Under the pieces are notes generated by a model. The model ran no database searches. It saw only the letters and a program-made list of their open reading frames with translations, and was not told the DNA's origin. A stretch of DNA of 64,000 nt, taken from the NCBI RefSeq assembly GCF_965225875.1, contig NZ_CBDDBS010000003.1:682001-746000 (forward strand). The letters run 5' to 3'. This stretch comes from Haliscomenobacter sp965225875 (lineage in GTDB: Bacteria; Bacteroidota; Bacteroidia; Chitinophagales; Saprospiraceae). The number at the start of each line of letters is the position of its first letter. Within the stretch, counting starts at the first letter, position 1. The position numbers and the translations under genes are program-made. Positions 53,403-62,722 of the stretch are shown one piece after another.

Positions 53403-54083
53403 TTAAACTAATTTTGTTCCCCGGCTCCAATTCCAGTACCCATACCCCGCATTGATCAGATAAGCCGACCACATGACAATCATCAAAGGCCCTTCGGCAC
53501 TGCCATTGGCTGTTCGGATGCTCCACATCAAAACGGTAAACACATTGAGCAAGATGTACAAAAGCCACTGTTCGCGATAACGGTACATCATCAGGATGGT
53601 GGCGATGATAGACAACACGTTGGTGGTTGCATCAATATACGGTGTGTTTTGTAGTGGATTCAATGCCAAGGCATAGCCCATACCGGCAATACTGACCATA
53701 CAAATGAGCAGGGTCAGGAGGACCCACTTCAGATCCAGGGCGCGCATTTGAACGTAGGCACCATCCAATTTAGGTTTCCAAAGGAGGTAACCCAGGACAT
53801 TGGTGGGAACAAAAAAGAACAGATTGAGGTAGGCCTCCCCGAATAATTGATTGTGGTAAGCCAGGTAGGCATAAGCCATGGAATTATACATGCCAAAGCT
53901 GTAGGTCCATACGTTCCCCTTGGCCGCGAGGAGTACACAAAATACACCGGATAAAAAGACGCTGAAGTCGAAAAGGGAGTTTTTCCAAAGAATGCACAGG
54001 GTGATGGCAATGGCAGTGAAAAAGAGGAACCAGAGGATTTCGTAGGTGTTCCAGCGATGGAGAGTGAGGTTTTTTGGTGTCAT
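53403..54083 (-). CDS. pnuC: Nicotinamide riboside transporter PnuC
   Basis: 226 residues, about seven hydrophobic helices. PnuC features are visible: WTYSFGMYNSMAYAYLAYHNQLFGEAYLNLFFF (paired Trp/Tyr/Asn core), DATTNVLSIIATILMMYRYREQWLLYI. It imports nicotinamide riboside by facilitated diffusion at the inner membrane, trapped by the NadR kinase encoded downstream. A palindromic region lies between its start and the metalloprotease gene. Confidence 0.92.
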   Translation of the reverse strand: MTPKNLTLHRWNTYEILWFLFFTAIAITLCILWKNSLFDFSVFLSGVFCVLLAAKGNVWTYSFGMYNSMAYAYLAYHNQLFGEAYLNLFFFVPTNVLGYLLWKPKLDGAYVQMRALDLKWVLLTLLICMVSIAGMGYALALNPLQNTPYIDATTNVLSIIATILMMYRYREQWLLYILLNVFTVLMWSIRTANGSAEGPLMIVMWSAYLINAGYGYWNWSRGTKLV

Positions 54084-54116
54084 GGGAATTAGTTGGTTAT
54101 CAAAAATCTAAAAATG

Positions 54117-54147
54117 ACCTCCCGAAAGTTTCAAACTTTCGGGAGGT
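54117..54147. repeat. 31-bp palindrome upstream of pnuC
   Basis: Perfect 15-bp arms (ACCTCCCGAAAGTTT and AAACTTTCGGGAGGT) around a single C. It shares the CCGAA-GTTT word with the palindrome at 44041-44072. Confidence 0.65.
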
Positions 54148-54241
54148 TGGAGCAAAGAATAAATCTTGAATTTACTCCAGGATTTGAGCATCAGGATTGG
54201 AAAGCCAACCTTGCTTTTCGTGCAAGATTTTGCGCTAGAAA

Positions 54242-54272
54242 CCTCCTCGAAAGGCTGAAACTTTCGAGGAGG
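54242..54272. repeat. Palindrome at the end of the metalloprotease gene
   Basis: 12-bp arms (CCTCCTCGAAAG 54242-54253 and CTTTCGAGGAGG 54261-54272) around a 7-nt loop, 28 nt downstream of the metalloprotease stop on its own (minus) strand. A member of the same palindrome family, about 125 bp from the copy at 54117-54147; probably terminates the metalloprotease transcript. Confidence 0.6.
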
Positions 54273-54299
54273 GATTCACAAATTTATGCTGGCTCACAA

Positions 54300-56834
54300 T
54301 TACTTGGGATGAAGCGCAGAATCCAAACGATTCGCAACATCCTCCAAATGGTAACGGGTCAATTTATCTGGTGCTGCACCAATGGCCGCCTTGATTTCCG
54401 ACAACAATGATTCCAATTGCCCACGGGTGATCGAAGGCAAGTCGGTAGTTTTTAGATCAATGCGACGGGTGTTTGAGCCATAGGCACCGCCAGCGGGTAC
54501 GTACTGGATCGTGGCAGGATCTTTGGGTGCCAGGTAGGTAATGGCTTTTTCCACAAAGACTTTTTGCAGGTTACGGCGGTAGATGTCGATGGCTTTTTGG
54601 CTTTTCAATTCTGACCATATGCTGTTGCGCAAATCGGTCATCATTTCATCCAGGGTGTAATTGCCATCTTTTCCCGTTTCCAATAAACGTGCGATCCGGC
54701 TGCCAGACAACAAGTTATTCAAGGTGTTTTCCTGCAAGGTTTTGATCGCATCCACACCCGCGTCAGGACGAATTTTATTCAAAATAGTACCATCCATCAG
54801 CCAGGTTGGCGTTTCAAACAAATGGCTGCTCAAAAAAGCCATGGCTTCTTTTTGGCGCTCTTTGGGTACTGGCTCAAACACTGCGCCAGCCATATCGTAG
54901 GTTTTTGGCGTATCATAAATGCCCCCTACGTTTTTGGTGACGTGACCCAGGTAACGGTTGAATTGGCCCACTACGTTGTTGTACAATTCTTCCAATTCGG
55001 AATAACTCTCGCCATTTTCCTTGCTCCATTCTGGCAGGTTGGGCAGAATACGTTTGAGGTTTTTGACCCCATATTCCGAAGCCTTCATGGAGTTGTCGCT
55101 CAAATCTTCGGTTTGGTAACGTGGGTCGTTGGGACTCACTTCAGTGCCGAAAGCCAGGCGTGGATTTTTTACCTTTTCTTTGGTCAGATCGTGGAGTAAT
55201 TTTTTCTCTTCTTCGTCACTTTTGGCGTCAACGAAGTATTTGTAGCCCCATTCGATGGCCCAGATGTCGTAGTCGCCAATGCGGGGGAAGAAGTCAGTTA
55301 CCCCATCTTCGGGTTGCGCCACGTAGTTGAAACGGGCATAGTCCATAATAGAAGAAGTGTGGCCATTTTGAGCCACCCAGGCTTTGTCGCGCAGTTTTTC
55401 AACCGGAGTAGCCGAACTTGCCCCCATGTTGTGGCGGAGCCCCAGAGTGTGACCGACCTCGTGAGAAGACACAAAACGGATGAGTTGTCCCATCAATTCA
55501 TCGTCAAAATCTTTTTTGCGCGCCTTTGGATCGCTGGCCGCGGTTTGAATCAGGTACCAGTTGCGCAGGAGGCGCATTACGTTGTGGTACCAACCGATGT
55601 GGCTTTCCAGAATTTCGCCGGACCGGGGGTCATTGACATTGGGCCCATAGGCATTTTGGATTTCGGCTGCGAAATAACGGATCACCGAAAAACGCGCGTC
55701 TTCCAGACTCATGGTAGTATCTTGCTCGGGCCAGTATTCACCCCGGATGGCATTTTTCCAGCCCGCTTTTTCAAAGGCTTTTTGCCAATCATCTACCCCT
55801 TGTTTGAGGTATTTCCGCCATTTGAGGGGAGTGGCTGGGTCGATATAATAAACGATGGGCTTGGCCGGTTCGATGAGTTCGCCACGCTTTTGCTTCTGGG
55901 CATCTGCTGCGTTTTTGGGCTCCAGGCGCCAGCGCACTGCAATTTGTTCTTCGTCGGCCTTTTGGGATTCTTCTTCAAAAGTGCCGTATCCGGTAGAGAA
56001 ATAACCCACTCGCGGGTCAAAATGCCGAACACGCATCGGTTTTTTGGGCAGAATGATCATGGAAGTATTGAACTCCATGGTAACTACCCCTGCATCAACG
56101 CCTGCTGGCAAAAAGGTGCCAATTTGTGGTGTTGGAACCAGCGAGATGGTAGGCGATTGAGAACCAAAAGTCTTCACGGTTCTGATTTCTGTGTTAATCG
56201 GATAAGTTCGGATACTCTGAACAAAAGAACGATCGGCCTTGAAGTCAGAAATTTTGAGCAATTGTTTCGTAATTGGGGGCAACGAAAAGATCTGGTTGTC
56301 TGCCTTGAAAAAATCGGTCACATCAATGACTACTGAAGTGTCTTTGCGGATTGATTTAATGTCAAAGGAGGCTACAATGGGATCAGCGCTGGAATTTTTG
56401 ACCGCCTTAAAAATGGGCTTGGTGCTATCCGGGCTGACGATGATTTGGGTAATGGAACGCAAAAATACCTTGTTATCGGGGCCGCGCTCCCAGGCGATCA
56501 CCTGGCGATTTACTTCTTCGCCGCCGAAAATCCCACCTCCTGCTGCTGTTTTGGAGTAGCGGGTTACGGTCATGATTTCTCGTTTGAAAATGCTGTCCGG
56601 GATTTCGAAGAACCATTTGTCTTCTACCTTGTGCACGTTCACCAAACCCTTGCTGCTGATGGCTTTGTCAGTGATGACTTCCTTAAAAGGTTTTGGCCCA
56701 GGTTTTGGCGTTTCTTTAGGAGCGGGGGCTCCAGGAGTTGCCGGTGCATCTGGTTTTTTGTCTTGTGCGAAACTAAGGCTTACTGTGAGCATGAACAGCA
56801 AGCTGAGGAGGGTTAATCGGGTCATGAATTGCAT
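54300..56834 (-). CDS. Secreted zinc-dependent metalloprotease (DUF5117/DUF5118 type)
   Basis: 844 residues with a signal peptide at the start (MTRLTLLSLLFMLTVSLSFAQ, from the second Met at 56825; either Met may be used). After a Pro/Ala-rich linker come two domains of the DUF5118/DUF5117 type and then the zinc site HEVGHTLGLRHN (HExxHxxGxxH, metzincin form) with a later C-terminal DUF. The protease acts in the periplasm or outside the cell; the substrate is unknown. Some relatives in this family are linked to surface or stress functions, but nothing here decides it. Single gene. Confidence 0.87.
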   Translation of the reverse strand: MQFMTRLTLLSLLFMLTVSLSFAQDKKPDAPATPGAPAPKETPKPGPKPFKEVITDKAISSKGLVNVHKVEDKWFFEIPDSIFKREIMTVTRYSKTAAGGGIFGGEEVNRQVIAWERGPDNKVFLRSITQIIVSPDSTKPIFKAVKNSSADPIVASFDIKSIRKDTSVVIDVTDFFKADNQIFSLPPITKQLLKISDFKADRSFVQSIRTYPINTEIRTVKTFGSQSPTISLVPTPQIGTFLPAGVDAGVVTMEFNTSMIILPKKPMRVRHFDPRVGYFSTGYGTFEEESQKADEEQIAVRWRLEPKNAADAQKQKRGELIEPAKPIVYYIDPATPLKWRKYLKQGVDDWQKAFEKAGWKNAIRGEYWPEQDTTMSLEDARFSVIRYFAAEIQNAYGPNVNDPRSGEILESHIGWYHNVMRLLRNWYLIQTAASDPKARKKDFDDELMGQLIRFVSSHEVGHTLGLRHNMGASSATPVEKLRDKAWVAQNGHTSSIMDYARFNYVAQPEDGVTDFFPRIGDYDIWAIEWGYKYFVDAKSDEEEKKLLHDLTKEKVKNPRLAFGTEVSPNDPRYQTEDLSDNSMKASEYGVKNLKRILPNLPEWSKENGESYSELEELYNNVVGQFNRYLGHVTKNVGGIYDTPKTYDMAGAVFEPVPKERQKEAMAFLSSHLFETPTWLMDGTILNKIRPDAGVDAIKTLQENTLNNLLSGSRIARLLETGKDGNYTLDEMMTDLRNSIWSELKSQKAIDIYRRNLQKVFVEKAITYLAPKDPATIQYVPAGGAYGSNTRRIDLKTTDLPSITRGQLESLLSEIKAAIGAAPDKLTRYHLEDVANRLDSALHPK

Positions 56835-57014
56835 GATGACATTTGGTTAAGTAATAAAGCTTGTAATAATCTAGTGTGAGTGTTTTTTCCAAGCCATTCA
56901 TGGCCGGAGTGAGAAAGATAAAGAGACTTGTGAAATATCCCAGAATATACACCATAAAATGCTGACTAAACTGCGTCAAATCAGTATAAAAAAAAGGAAG
57001 ACCGGCAAAATGAG

Positions 57015-57866
57015 TTACAAACCAGTGGAAACGGCAGTTACAGTGAAGGATTGGGCCAGATTTTGGGTGATTTTTTGGCTGATTTGGGCTGGAGTATCAC
57101 TGTTGACGTTCACGTTTTGGAACCAACGGGCATAGTTCACATCCATCAAAACATTGAGGTTGTAGCCACGTTGGAGCTTAATTGGGCTAAAAGATACTTC
57201 AATAGTCCGTAGGTTGGCGCTGCCACTGATTTTGACATCAACGGTATCCTTGGCATAATACAGAGCCCGGGTAAAAACGTAACCATTTTGTGCACCCAGG
57301 TACATACCATCGTACACACTGCTCCGCATGGGGTGATCGCTAGGCAGCCGCAAAGGGTTGGCCTGGTTCATTTCACCACTCACACCAACGGTAAAGCGGA
57401 TGCGGTTGATGGTGGCGGTATCCCGGTAGGATTGGATGTACATGTCGGCCTGGCCAAGCCCGCGAGCCAAGCCAAAACTATTGGGAATACTGGTTTTGAG
57501 GGTATCACCAGCGGTTTTTTCCAAATAGACATCCAGTGGCTCTTGGACATCGATGACCTTGTTTCCTATCGAAACAACCTGGATGTTGGAAAGGTAAAAA
57601 CGCAGGTCCCCAAATCCAAAGGGATTCCCCGATCCATCAGCAAAAATGGCCTGGTTATAGACCATAGCCGCGCTGCCATACTTGTGGGTCAGGCGAATTC
57701 GTACTCCCGGGTATTCGCAACAACCATCGCAGGGTTTATCGGCGGCCAGGTCAAAATTATTGGCTAAGGCGTCGTTGCATCCTTCTTCCCGGGTGGCGCA
57801 AGCAGCAAAAAAAATAATTAATCCAAACAGGATCCCCAACTGCACTAACTTCAACACTTTTTTCAT
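57015..57866 (-). CDS. MbnP-like lipoprotein
   Basis: 283 residues. Lipoprotein signal MKKVLKLVQLGILFGLIIFFAAC (Cys23). The mature start EGCNDALANNFDLAADKPCDGCCEYPG resembles the GC-D-A-N-N-A-D-C-Y repeats common in Bacteroidota surface proteins. The rest resembles MbnP (a family that in methanobactin clusters acts with a di-heme MbnH): FGDLRFYLSNIQVV, GVSGEMNQANPLRLPSDHPM, VDVKISGS. No MbnH gene is nearby, so a copper role is not supported by context. It is 6 nt from the exonuclease stop. Confidence 0.7.
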   Translation of the reverse strand: MKKVLKLVQLGILFGLIIFFAACATREEGCNDALANNFDLAADKPCDGCCEYPGVRIRLTHKYGSAAMVYNQAIFADGSGNPFGFGDLRFYLSNIQVVSIGNKVIDVQEPLDVYLEKTAGDTLKTSIPNSFGLARGLGQADMYIQSYRDTATINRIRFTVGVSGEMNQANPLRLPSDHPMRSSVYDGMYLGAQNGYVFTRALYYAKDTVDVKISGSANLRTIEVSFSPIKLQRGYNLNVLMDVNYARWFQNVNVNSDTPAQISQKITQNLAQSFTVTAVSTGL

Positions 57867-57872
57867 GGTAAT

Positions 57873-58718
57873 TTATTCCTTGTTTCCGTTTTCATCTTTG
57901 CCTTTCAGCCCTTTTTCGTACTCGCGCACCAGTTTTTTGACCATTTGTTTGACCTGGGAGGTAAACTCCTTATTGAGGATCCAGTTGTAGTACTGGCGGT
58001 CTTCGTATAAGGTTTCGCCAACAGGTTTGCCCATGTATTTGCCAAAATTGAAGACGATGTCCCCATTTACATCGGCGCGTAGTTTTTGGGTGGCATCCAC
58101 AAAACGGTTGTCGTTGGTAAATTCGTGCAGTGATTGTACATCCTTTTTTACTGGCGCATCCAGGATGTTGCCATCTTCATCCCGGTAATCCACACCTTCG
58201 TATTTGCCCAATTGGCCAACGAATACATCAATCGTAGCACGCACATCAGCCATTGCGTCGTGGGCTTCATCATGATCCTTGTCGCAATAAAACTTGAGCG
58301 CAGCCTTGAGTGTACGGGGTTCCATTTTGTAAAAAATCCGTTGAACATCAATTGAGCGGCGTTTGCTGATGTCGAATTCCATACCAACCCGGGCAAATTC
58401 CTCCATCAACATCGGTATGTCAAAACGGGTGGAATTGTAGCCTGCCAAATCAGCATTGCCAATGAAATCCCAGATTTTTTGCGCCAATTGCTGGAAAGTA
58501 GGTTTGTTCGCTACATCCTTTGGCTGAATACCGTGCACCAACATGGCTTCCAATGAAATAGGAATACCCGGGTTGATCATCAGGGACAGTTCCTGCGGCT
58601 CCCGACCATCCTTAAAGTACTTGATGATGGCAATTTGTACGATGCGGTCGCGCACTACATTGAGGCCAGTGGCTTCGATATCGAAAAAACAAAGATCACG
58701 TTCTAGATTCAGATCCAT
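57873..58718 (-). CDS. DEDDh 3'-5' exonuclease
   Basis: 281 residues. Exonuclease motifs: CFFDIEATGLN (Exo I, Asp and Glu), a middle acidic site in AGYNSTRFDIPM (Exo II), and HDEAHDAMADVRAT (Exo III, His and Asp). Residues about 195-281 are an exodeoxyribonuclease X-like C-terminal domain (FNFGKYMGKPVGETLYEDRQYYNWIL). It removes 3' nucleotides from DNA, probably in repair or processing, not replication proofreading, as no polymerase is attached. The MbnP-like gene follows with 6 nt. Confidence 0.87.
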   Translation of the reverse strand: MDLNLERDLCFFDIEATGLNVVRDRIVQIAIIKYFKDGREPQELSLMINPGIPISLEAMLVHGIQPKDVANKPTFQQLAQKIWDFIGNADLAGYNSTRFDIPMLMEEFARVGMEFDISKRRSIDVQRIFYKMEPRTLKAALKFYCDKDHDEAHDAMADVRATIDVFVGQLGKYEGVDYRDEDGNILDAPVKKDVQSLHEFTNDNRFVDATQKLRADVNGDIVFNFGKYMGKPVGETLYEDRQYYNWILNKEFTSQVKQMVKKLVREYEKGLKGKDENGNKE

Positions 58719-58739
58719 TTTTTGAAAGATAAAAGAGGA

Positions 58740-58805
58740 GAGATGAGAGATGAAAGATGAAAGATGGCCTTGAGTTACCTGCTTTCATCTTTCATCTCTC
58801 ATCTC
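58740..58805. terminator. Hairpin with repetitive arms after apbE
   Basis: Perfect 24-bp arms (58740-58763 and 58782-58805) built of the word GATGAGA/GATGAAA, with an 18-nt loop. The ApbE stop codon at 58799-58801 lies inside one arm. It could terminate the ApbE transcript and separate it from the exonuclease gene. Confidence 0.65.
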
Positions 58806-59836
58806 TTATCTTTAAATTTTGAAGTATATTTCACCAGCATGGCTCCCTTTGGATCGCCATATATAAAATACGCCTCCAAGTTAGGCAGAGATTCGATCAG
58901 TGCCAAACCTTTTTCCAAACCCTGCACCATACAGACGGTGGCATACGCATCGGCGGTCATGGCATCGGGGGCGATAACCGTGGCACTGAGCAGGTTGCTG
59001 CGTTCTGGAAAACCGGTTTTGGGGTTGATGGTATGGCTGTATTTTACCCCTTTAACGGAGTAGTATTTGCGGTAATTGCCAGAGGTAGCCAGGGCTTGGT
59101 TGTGAAGAGGTACTGTTGTTTGGATGTCACCACTTTCAGCGCCTTCTTTGGGCGTGGTGATGCCCAGCAACCAGTCTTTACCCTGTGCATTTCGCCCTTT
59201 AGCCAATATCTCGCCGCCAATGTCGATCAAATAGTTGTAAATCTGCTGAGCTTCCAAAACCCGACCCAATTCATCTACGGCATAACCTGGCGCAATGGCG
59301 TTGAAATCCAATTTGATGCCTGGGATTTGTTTGCGAATGAGTACCGAGTCTCCACGGGTGGTCCAGTTGAGTTTGGACATTCCAACCAGGTTCAGCAAGG
59401 TTTTGATTTTTGTACTATCCACCTCGGTGACGGGCTTTGAACCGGTATACCCAAAACCCCAATAGTTCACCAGCGGTGCCACAGTAGGGTCAAAAGCGCC
59501 TTCACTGCTGCGGTATACTTCAGCACTTTTATTGAGGTTGGCCAAAAAATGCCGCGCACTCAGGGGAACATCGAATTGTATTGCAGTGGATTGATTAAAG
59601 GCAGAGATGAGTGAGGTGCTGTCGTAAGTGGATAATTCCGCATTCAACTCAGCCAGGCTTTTTTCAACCTTGGACTGGATATCACGATCCAAAGAGTCCT
59701 GAAAAGTGATGCGGTAGTAAGTCCCCATCGTTTGTCCTTCGATGGAACGGTATCCATTGGCCTGCTCTGTTTTTTGCTGTGGATTATTGCAGGCAAAAAA
59801 CAGCAGCATAGATCCGAATAAAAGGATAGTTCTCAT
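58799..59836 (-). CDS. apbE: ApbE-type FMN transferase lipoprotein
   Basis: 345 residues. Lipoprotein signal MRTILLFGSMLLFFACNNP (Cys16). ApbE signatures include GQTMGTYYRITF, LSTYDSTSLISAFNQS, KLDFNAIAPGYAVDELG, YLIDIGGEILAKG and SHTINPKTGFP. The enzyme moves FMN onto Thr of Rnf/Nqr-type subunits or other periplasmic proteins. No Rnf/Nqr gene is in the window. It begins immediately after the DoxX stop (positions 59836/59837 adjacent), so the two are co-transcribed. Confidence 0.9.
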   Translation of the reverse strand: MRTILLFGSMLLFFACNNPQQKTEQANGYRSIEGQTMGTYYRITFQDSLDRDIQSKVEKSLAELNAELSTYDSTSLISAFNQSTAIQFDVPLSARHFLANLNKSAEVYRSSEGAFDPTVAPLVNYWGFGYTGSKPVTEVDSTKIKTLLNLVGMSKLNWTTRGDSVLIRKQIPGIKLDFNAIAPGYAVDELGRVLEAQQIYNYLIDIGGEILAKGRNAQGKDWLLGITTPKEGAESGDIQTTVPLHNQALATSGNYRKYYSVKGVKYSHTINPKTGFPERSNLLSATVIAPDAMTADAYATVCMVQGLEKGLALIESLPNLEAYFIYGDPKGAMLVKYTSKFKDKR

Positions 59837-60238
59837 CTAGTCCAGTGATTTACGGATTTGGGCATCCAGGGAATACCAGCCAGGACCCATAAGGAAGATG
59901 ACTACATAAGGCACCAGGTAAGTGATGGCGTGTTCCCGCTCGACGAAGGGCTGCCCATTGTGGCCATACGTGATGGCCATGACCATGTTAAAAATAAGTG
60001 GGATACAAGCCAGGCGGGTATACAAACCAAGGGCAATCAGGGCCGCGCAAAACACTTCAGCAAATACGGATAATGCCAGGGTAGCCTGATCCCCGATGCC
60101 AAAAGGATCAAGAAACTCCACCGGGTATTCGGTCAACAATTGCAAAAACTTGCTTTTTCCCCACAGCCCCATCATCAGCCCGCCAAAAGCCAATCTTAGC
60201 AAAAGCAAGGCTAAATCGTAATTTCTTCCACTTTTCAT
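59837..60238 (-). CDS. DoxX family membrane protein
   Basis: 133 residues with four hydrophobic segments (about 8-25, 50-75, 78-95, 105-122), matching the small four-helix DoxX type (LLLLRLAFGGLMMGLWGKSKFL, ALSVFAEVFCAALIALGLYTRLA). Family roles include thiosulfate oxidation and redox sensing with membrane partners. Translation runs straight into ApbE with no gap, suggesting a shared flavin/redox role at the membrane. The start is fixed by the ATG at 60238. Confidence 0.82.
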   Translation of the reverse strand: MKSGRNYDLALLLLRLAFGGLMMGLWGKSKFLQLLTEYPVEFLDPFGIGDQATLALSVFAEVFCAALIALGLYTRLACIPLIFNMVMAITYGHNGQPFVEREHAITYLVPYVVIFLMGPGWYSLDAQIRKSLD

Positions 60239-60358
60239 TTCGCTTTGAGTAAATTTGACCCGCCTAAAACAAAAATCAAACAGGCTTTAAAATTAAGGCT
60301 AAAGCGGGAGAATTCCCATTTAACCCCCAATTTTAGCCATTATATTCCAATTTTACGC

Positions 60359-61936
60359 ATGCAAGGTATTCGACTCAGTGACAATTTTCTCTATTTCTGC
60401 GCTGCTTTTTTGCTGCTCGTCGGATATCTTTTGAATTTGGGGGTACAGCCGCTGTATCTGGAAGAACCTCGCCGGACCATCGTAGCCATGGAATTGTTGG
60501 CCAATCAAAACCTTTGGGTACCTACCCTCATTGGGGAATATTATTACAACAAACCACCCTTGTACAATTGGTTGTTGATAGCCTTTGTCAATCTTTTTGG
60601 TGGATTCAACGAATTTGCGCTGCGTTTGCCAACCGTGTTGTCCAGTTTTGGGATAGCTGGTTTGATGTATGCTGCGGCAAAGCGCTATTGGCAGGATGTT
60701 TCAATCGCCATGCTGAGTGCTTTGTTGTTTTTGACTGCGGCGGGGGTATTGTTGTTCTTTTCGATGCTGGCGGAGATTGATTTGTTTTATTCGCTGATCG
60801 TATTTGCTGGCATTTTGGCCATTTATCATTTTGGGGAAAAGGAGCGTTACTGGCCCTTGTTCTTATTGGTGTATTTGAGTTGCGCCCTGGGGGTTTTGAC
60901 CAAAGGTCTACCTTCTTTTGTATTTACGGCTGTGTCCTTGTTGGTATACTTTATTGACAAAAAGCGCTTTAAGGTGTTGTTTTACCCGGCTCACTTTGCG
61001 GGGATTACACTACTGGGAATTTTACTTTTTGCGTATTACTACCAATATGCCAAATACCATGATTTGAGTCGGGTATGGACACGAATGCTCACGGAATCGG
61101 GGGACCGGACAGTGGTCAGCAACTCATTTGGTGATTTTGTCAGTCATTTACTGCTTTTTCCTTTGAATTGGATTGGAGATATGGCCCCGGCCAGTTTTCT
61201 GCTGCTTTTTTTGTGGAGGAAGGACTGGAAAACGGTTTTGTTCAAGCAAAATTCCTTTGTGCGTTTTTGTTCCTTGATGTTGTTGTTCAACGCACTTCCT
61301 TATTGGATTTCACCAGGAACCCGGATGCGCTATGTGTACATGTTGTACCCGTTGGCCTGCATGATTTTAGCTTGGGTATATGCTCAACGGGCTACTGCGC
61401 CTGAATGGACAGGCCGGGTTTTTCGCAGTTTAGTGTTACTGATTTTGGTCATTTTGGCTTTGGGTGCTTGGGCTTTGCCCTGGTTGCCAGAGTTGCAATT
61501 TATGCGCAGAAGTGCTTTTGCCTGGGCTTTGGGTACTTCGGTAACAATGGGCTTGTTTACCTGGTTTGTTTGGAAAAAAACTCAATTTGCTCTGCCTTTT
61601 TTGCTGCTTGCTTTCGCCTGCATTCGGATTGTATTCGACGGTACCGTCCTACCCCAACGCAATGATGAAAGTGGAGCCCAGCGGGATCGGTCACTGGCCA
61701 AAAAAATTGATCTCATCGTGGGCGACGCGCCCCTCTATACGGCCTATCAGGAAAAAGTGGTGGCCTATACAACGATTGTGTACTTAAACCGTTTGCGTCC
61801 CAAAGTAGTCCAACGCAAAGATCACCTAAAAAAGGGCGCCTACTACCTGGTGCCGCTCAGACGAGCCCCAAAAAATGTGAAAATCCTCCTAACTACTGTG
61901 TACGGAGACAAGACAAAAGCACTGATTAAGTTATGA
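60359..61936 (+). CDS. ArnT/PMT-like membrane glycosyltransferase
   Basis: 525 residues from MQGIRLSDNFLYFCAAFLLL; a TTG at 60245 in the same frame gives a 38-residue hydrophilic leader that I reject. About 12 helices. The catalytic loop has PLYLEEPRRTIVAMELL (acidic pair) and YNKPPLYNWLL, typical of the ArnT/PMT family that moves a sugar from polyprenyl phosphate to lipid A, protein or glycan. The acceptor is unknown. A TAAATTTG word at 60250-60257 could be a distal promoter. The FkbM gene overlaps its stop by 4 nt. Confidence 0.85.
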   Translation: MQGIRLSDNFLYFCAAFLLLVGYLLNLGVQPLYLEEPRRTIVAMELLANQNLWVPTLIGEYYYNKPPLYNWLLIAFVNLFGGFNEFALRLPTVLSSFGIAGLMYAAAKRYWQDVSIAMLSALLFLTAAGVLLFFSMLAEIDLFYSLIVFAGILAIYHFGEKERYWPLFLLVYLSCALGVLTKGLPSFVFTAVSLLVYFIDKKRFKVLFYPAHFAGITLLGILLFAYYYQYAKYHDLSRVWTRMLTESGDRTVVSNSFGDFVSHLLLFPLNWIGDMAPASFLLLFLWRKDWKTVLFKQNSFVRFCSLMLLFNALPYWISPGTRMRYVYMLYPLACMILAWVYAQRATAPEWTGRVFRSLVLLILVILALGAWALPWLPELQFMRRSAFAWALGTSVTMGLFTWFVWKKTQFALPFLLLAFACIRIVFDGTVLPQRNDESGAQRDRSLAKKIDLIVGDAPLYTAYQEKVVAYTTIVYLNRLRPKVVQRKDHLKKGAYYLVPLRRAPKNVKILLTTVYGDKTKALIKL

Positions 61937-62655
61937 AAGAAGCCATCAAACAACTACTCAAAAAACTGCCGATTGCCTTTACGCAGAATCAGCGTTATGA
62001 TCGCCAAACCAGGGCGGTGATTCAAAAGGTATGCAAGGCCGACAGCACGTGTGTAGATGTGGGCTGCCACAAAGGCGAAGTGTTGGATGTGATGCTGCAG
62101 GCAGCTCCCTTGGGCAAACATTATGGTTTTGAGCCCATTCCATTTATGTTTCAGGCTTTAAAAGCAAAATACCAGGGGCAAAATTGCGAAATTTTGGACG
62201 TCGCTTTAAGCAACGAGGATGGAGAAACCACTTTTAATTTTGTCGTATCGAACCCGTCCTACAGTGGTTTGCGCAAGCGCAAATACGATCGGGAGGGAGA
62301 AGAAGATACGACGATTACGGTGCGTACCGCTAAACTGGACGAGGTTTTACCCGCTGATCAAAAAGTTGACCTGATCAAAATAGATGTGGAAGGCGGTGAG
62401 CTATTGGTGCTGGAGGGGGCAAAACAAACCTTGCTACAAAAACGCCCAGTAGTTTTGTTTGAGCATGGTTTGGGTGCTTCGGATTATTATGGTGCTGGGC
62501 CGGAGCAAGTTTTTACCTATTTTACTGAATGTGGATACACCATTAGTACGTTGAAAGCCTGGTTGAATGGGGAGGAGGCTTTTGATCAAAAAAACTTTGA
62601 ACGCCAATTTTTTGAAAAGTTGAATTACTTCTTCATCGCCAACCCTAAAAAATAA
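61933..62655 (+). CDS. FkbM-family SAM methyltransferase
   Basis: 240 residues. Methyltransferase motifs: CVDVGCHKGEVLDVML (motif I), KHYGFEPIPFMFQAL (II) and VDLIKIDVEGGELLVLEGA (the FkbM signature at about 152-170). FkbM enzymes often O-methylate sugars or glycan residues. It is translationally coupled to the glycosyltransferase before it (ATGA overlap), so the substrate is probably a surface glycan. Cytosolic, soluble. Confidence 0.87.
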   Translation: MKEAIKQLLKKLPIAFTQNQRYDRQTRAVIQKVCKADSTCVDVGCHKGEVLDVMLQAAPLGKHYGFEPIPFMFQALKAKYQGQNCEILDVALSNEDGETTFNFVVSNPSYSGLRKRKYDREGEEDTTITVRTAKLDEVLPADQKVDLIKIDVEGGELLVLEGAKQTLLQKRPVVLFEHGLGASDYYGAGPEQVFTYFTECGYTISTLKAWLNGEEAFDQKNFERQFFEKLNYFFIANPKK

Positions 62656-62722
62656 CCTTATCTTGTTGCGCGGTTAGCTTTGGTTTATCCGCCTACGATT
62701 TAACATTAGTACAAAAGATCCA

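Noticed and set aside
55314..56336. 340-codon open frame antisense to the zinc metalloprotease
   Set aside because: Lies wholly inside the metalloprotease gene, has no family features and an unnatural composition rich in Phe, Val and His.
60245..60358. TTG-started N-terminal extension of the glycosyltransferase
   Set aside because: The leader is basic and hydrophilic, precedes the first membrane helix by 38 residues, and the ATG at 60359 is a natural start.
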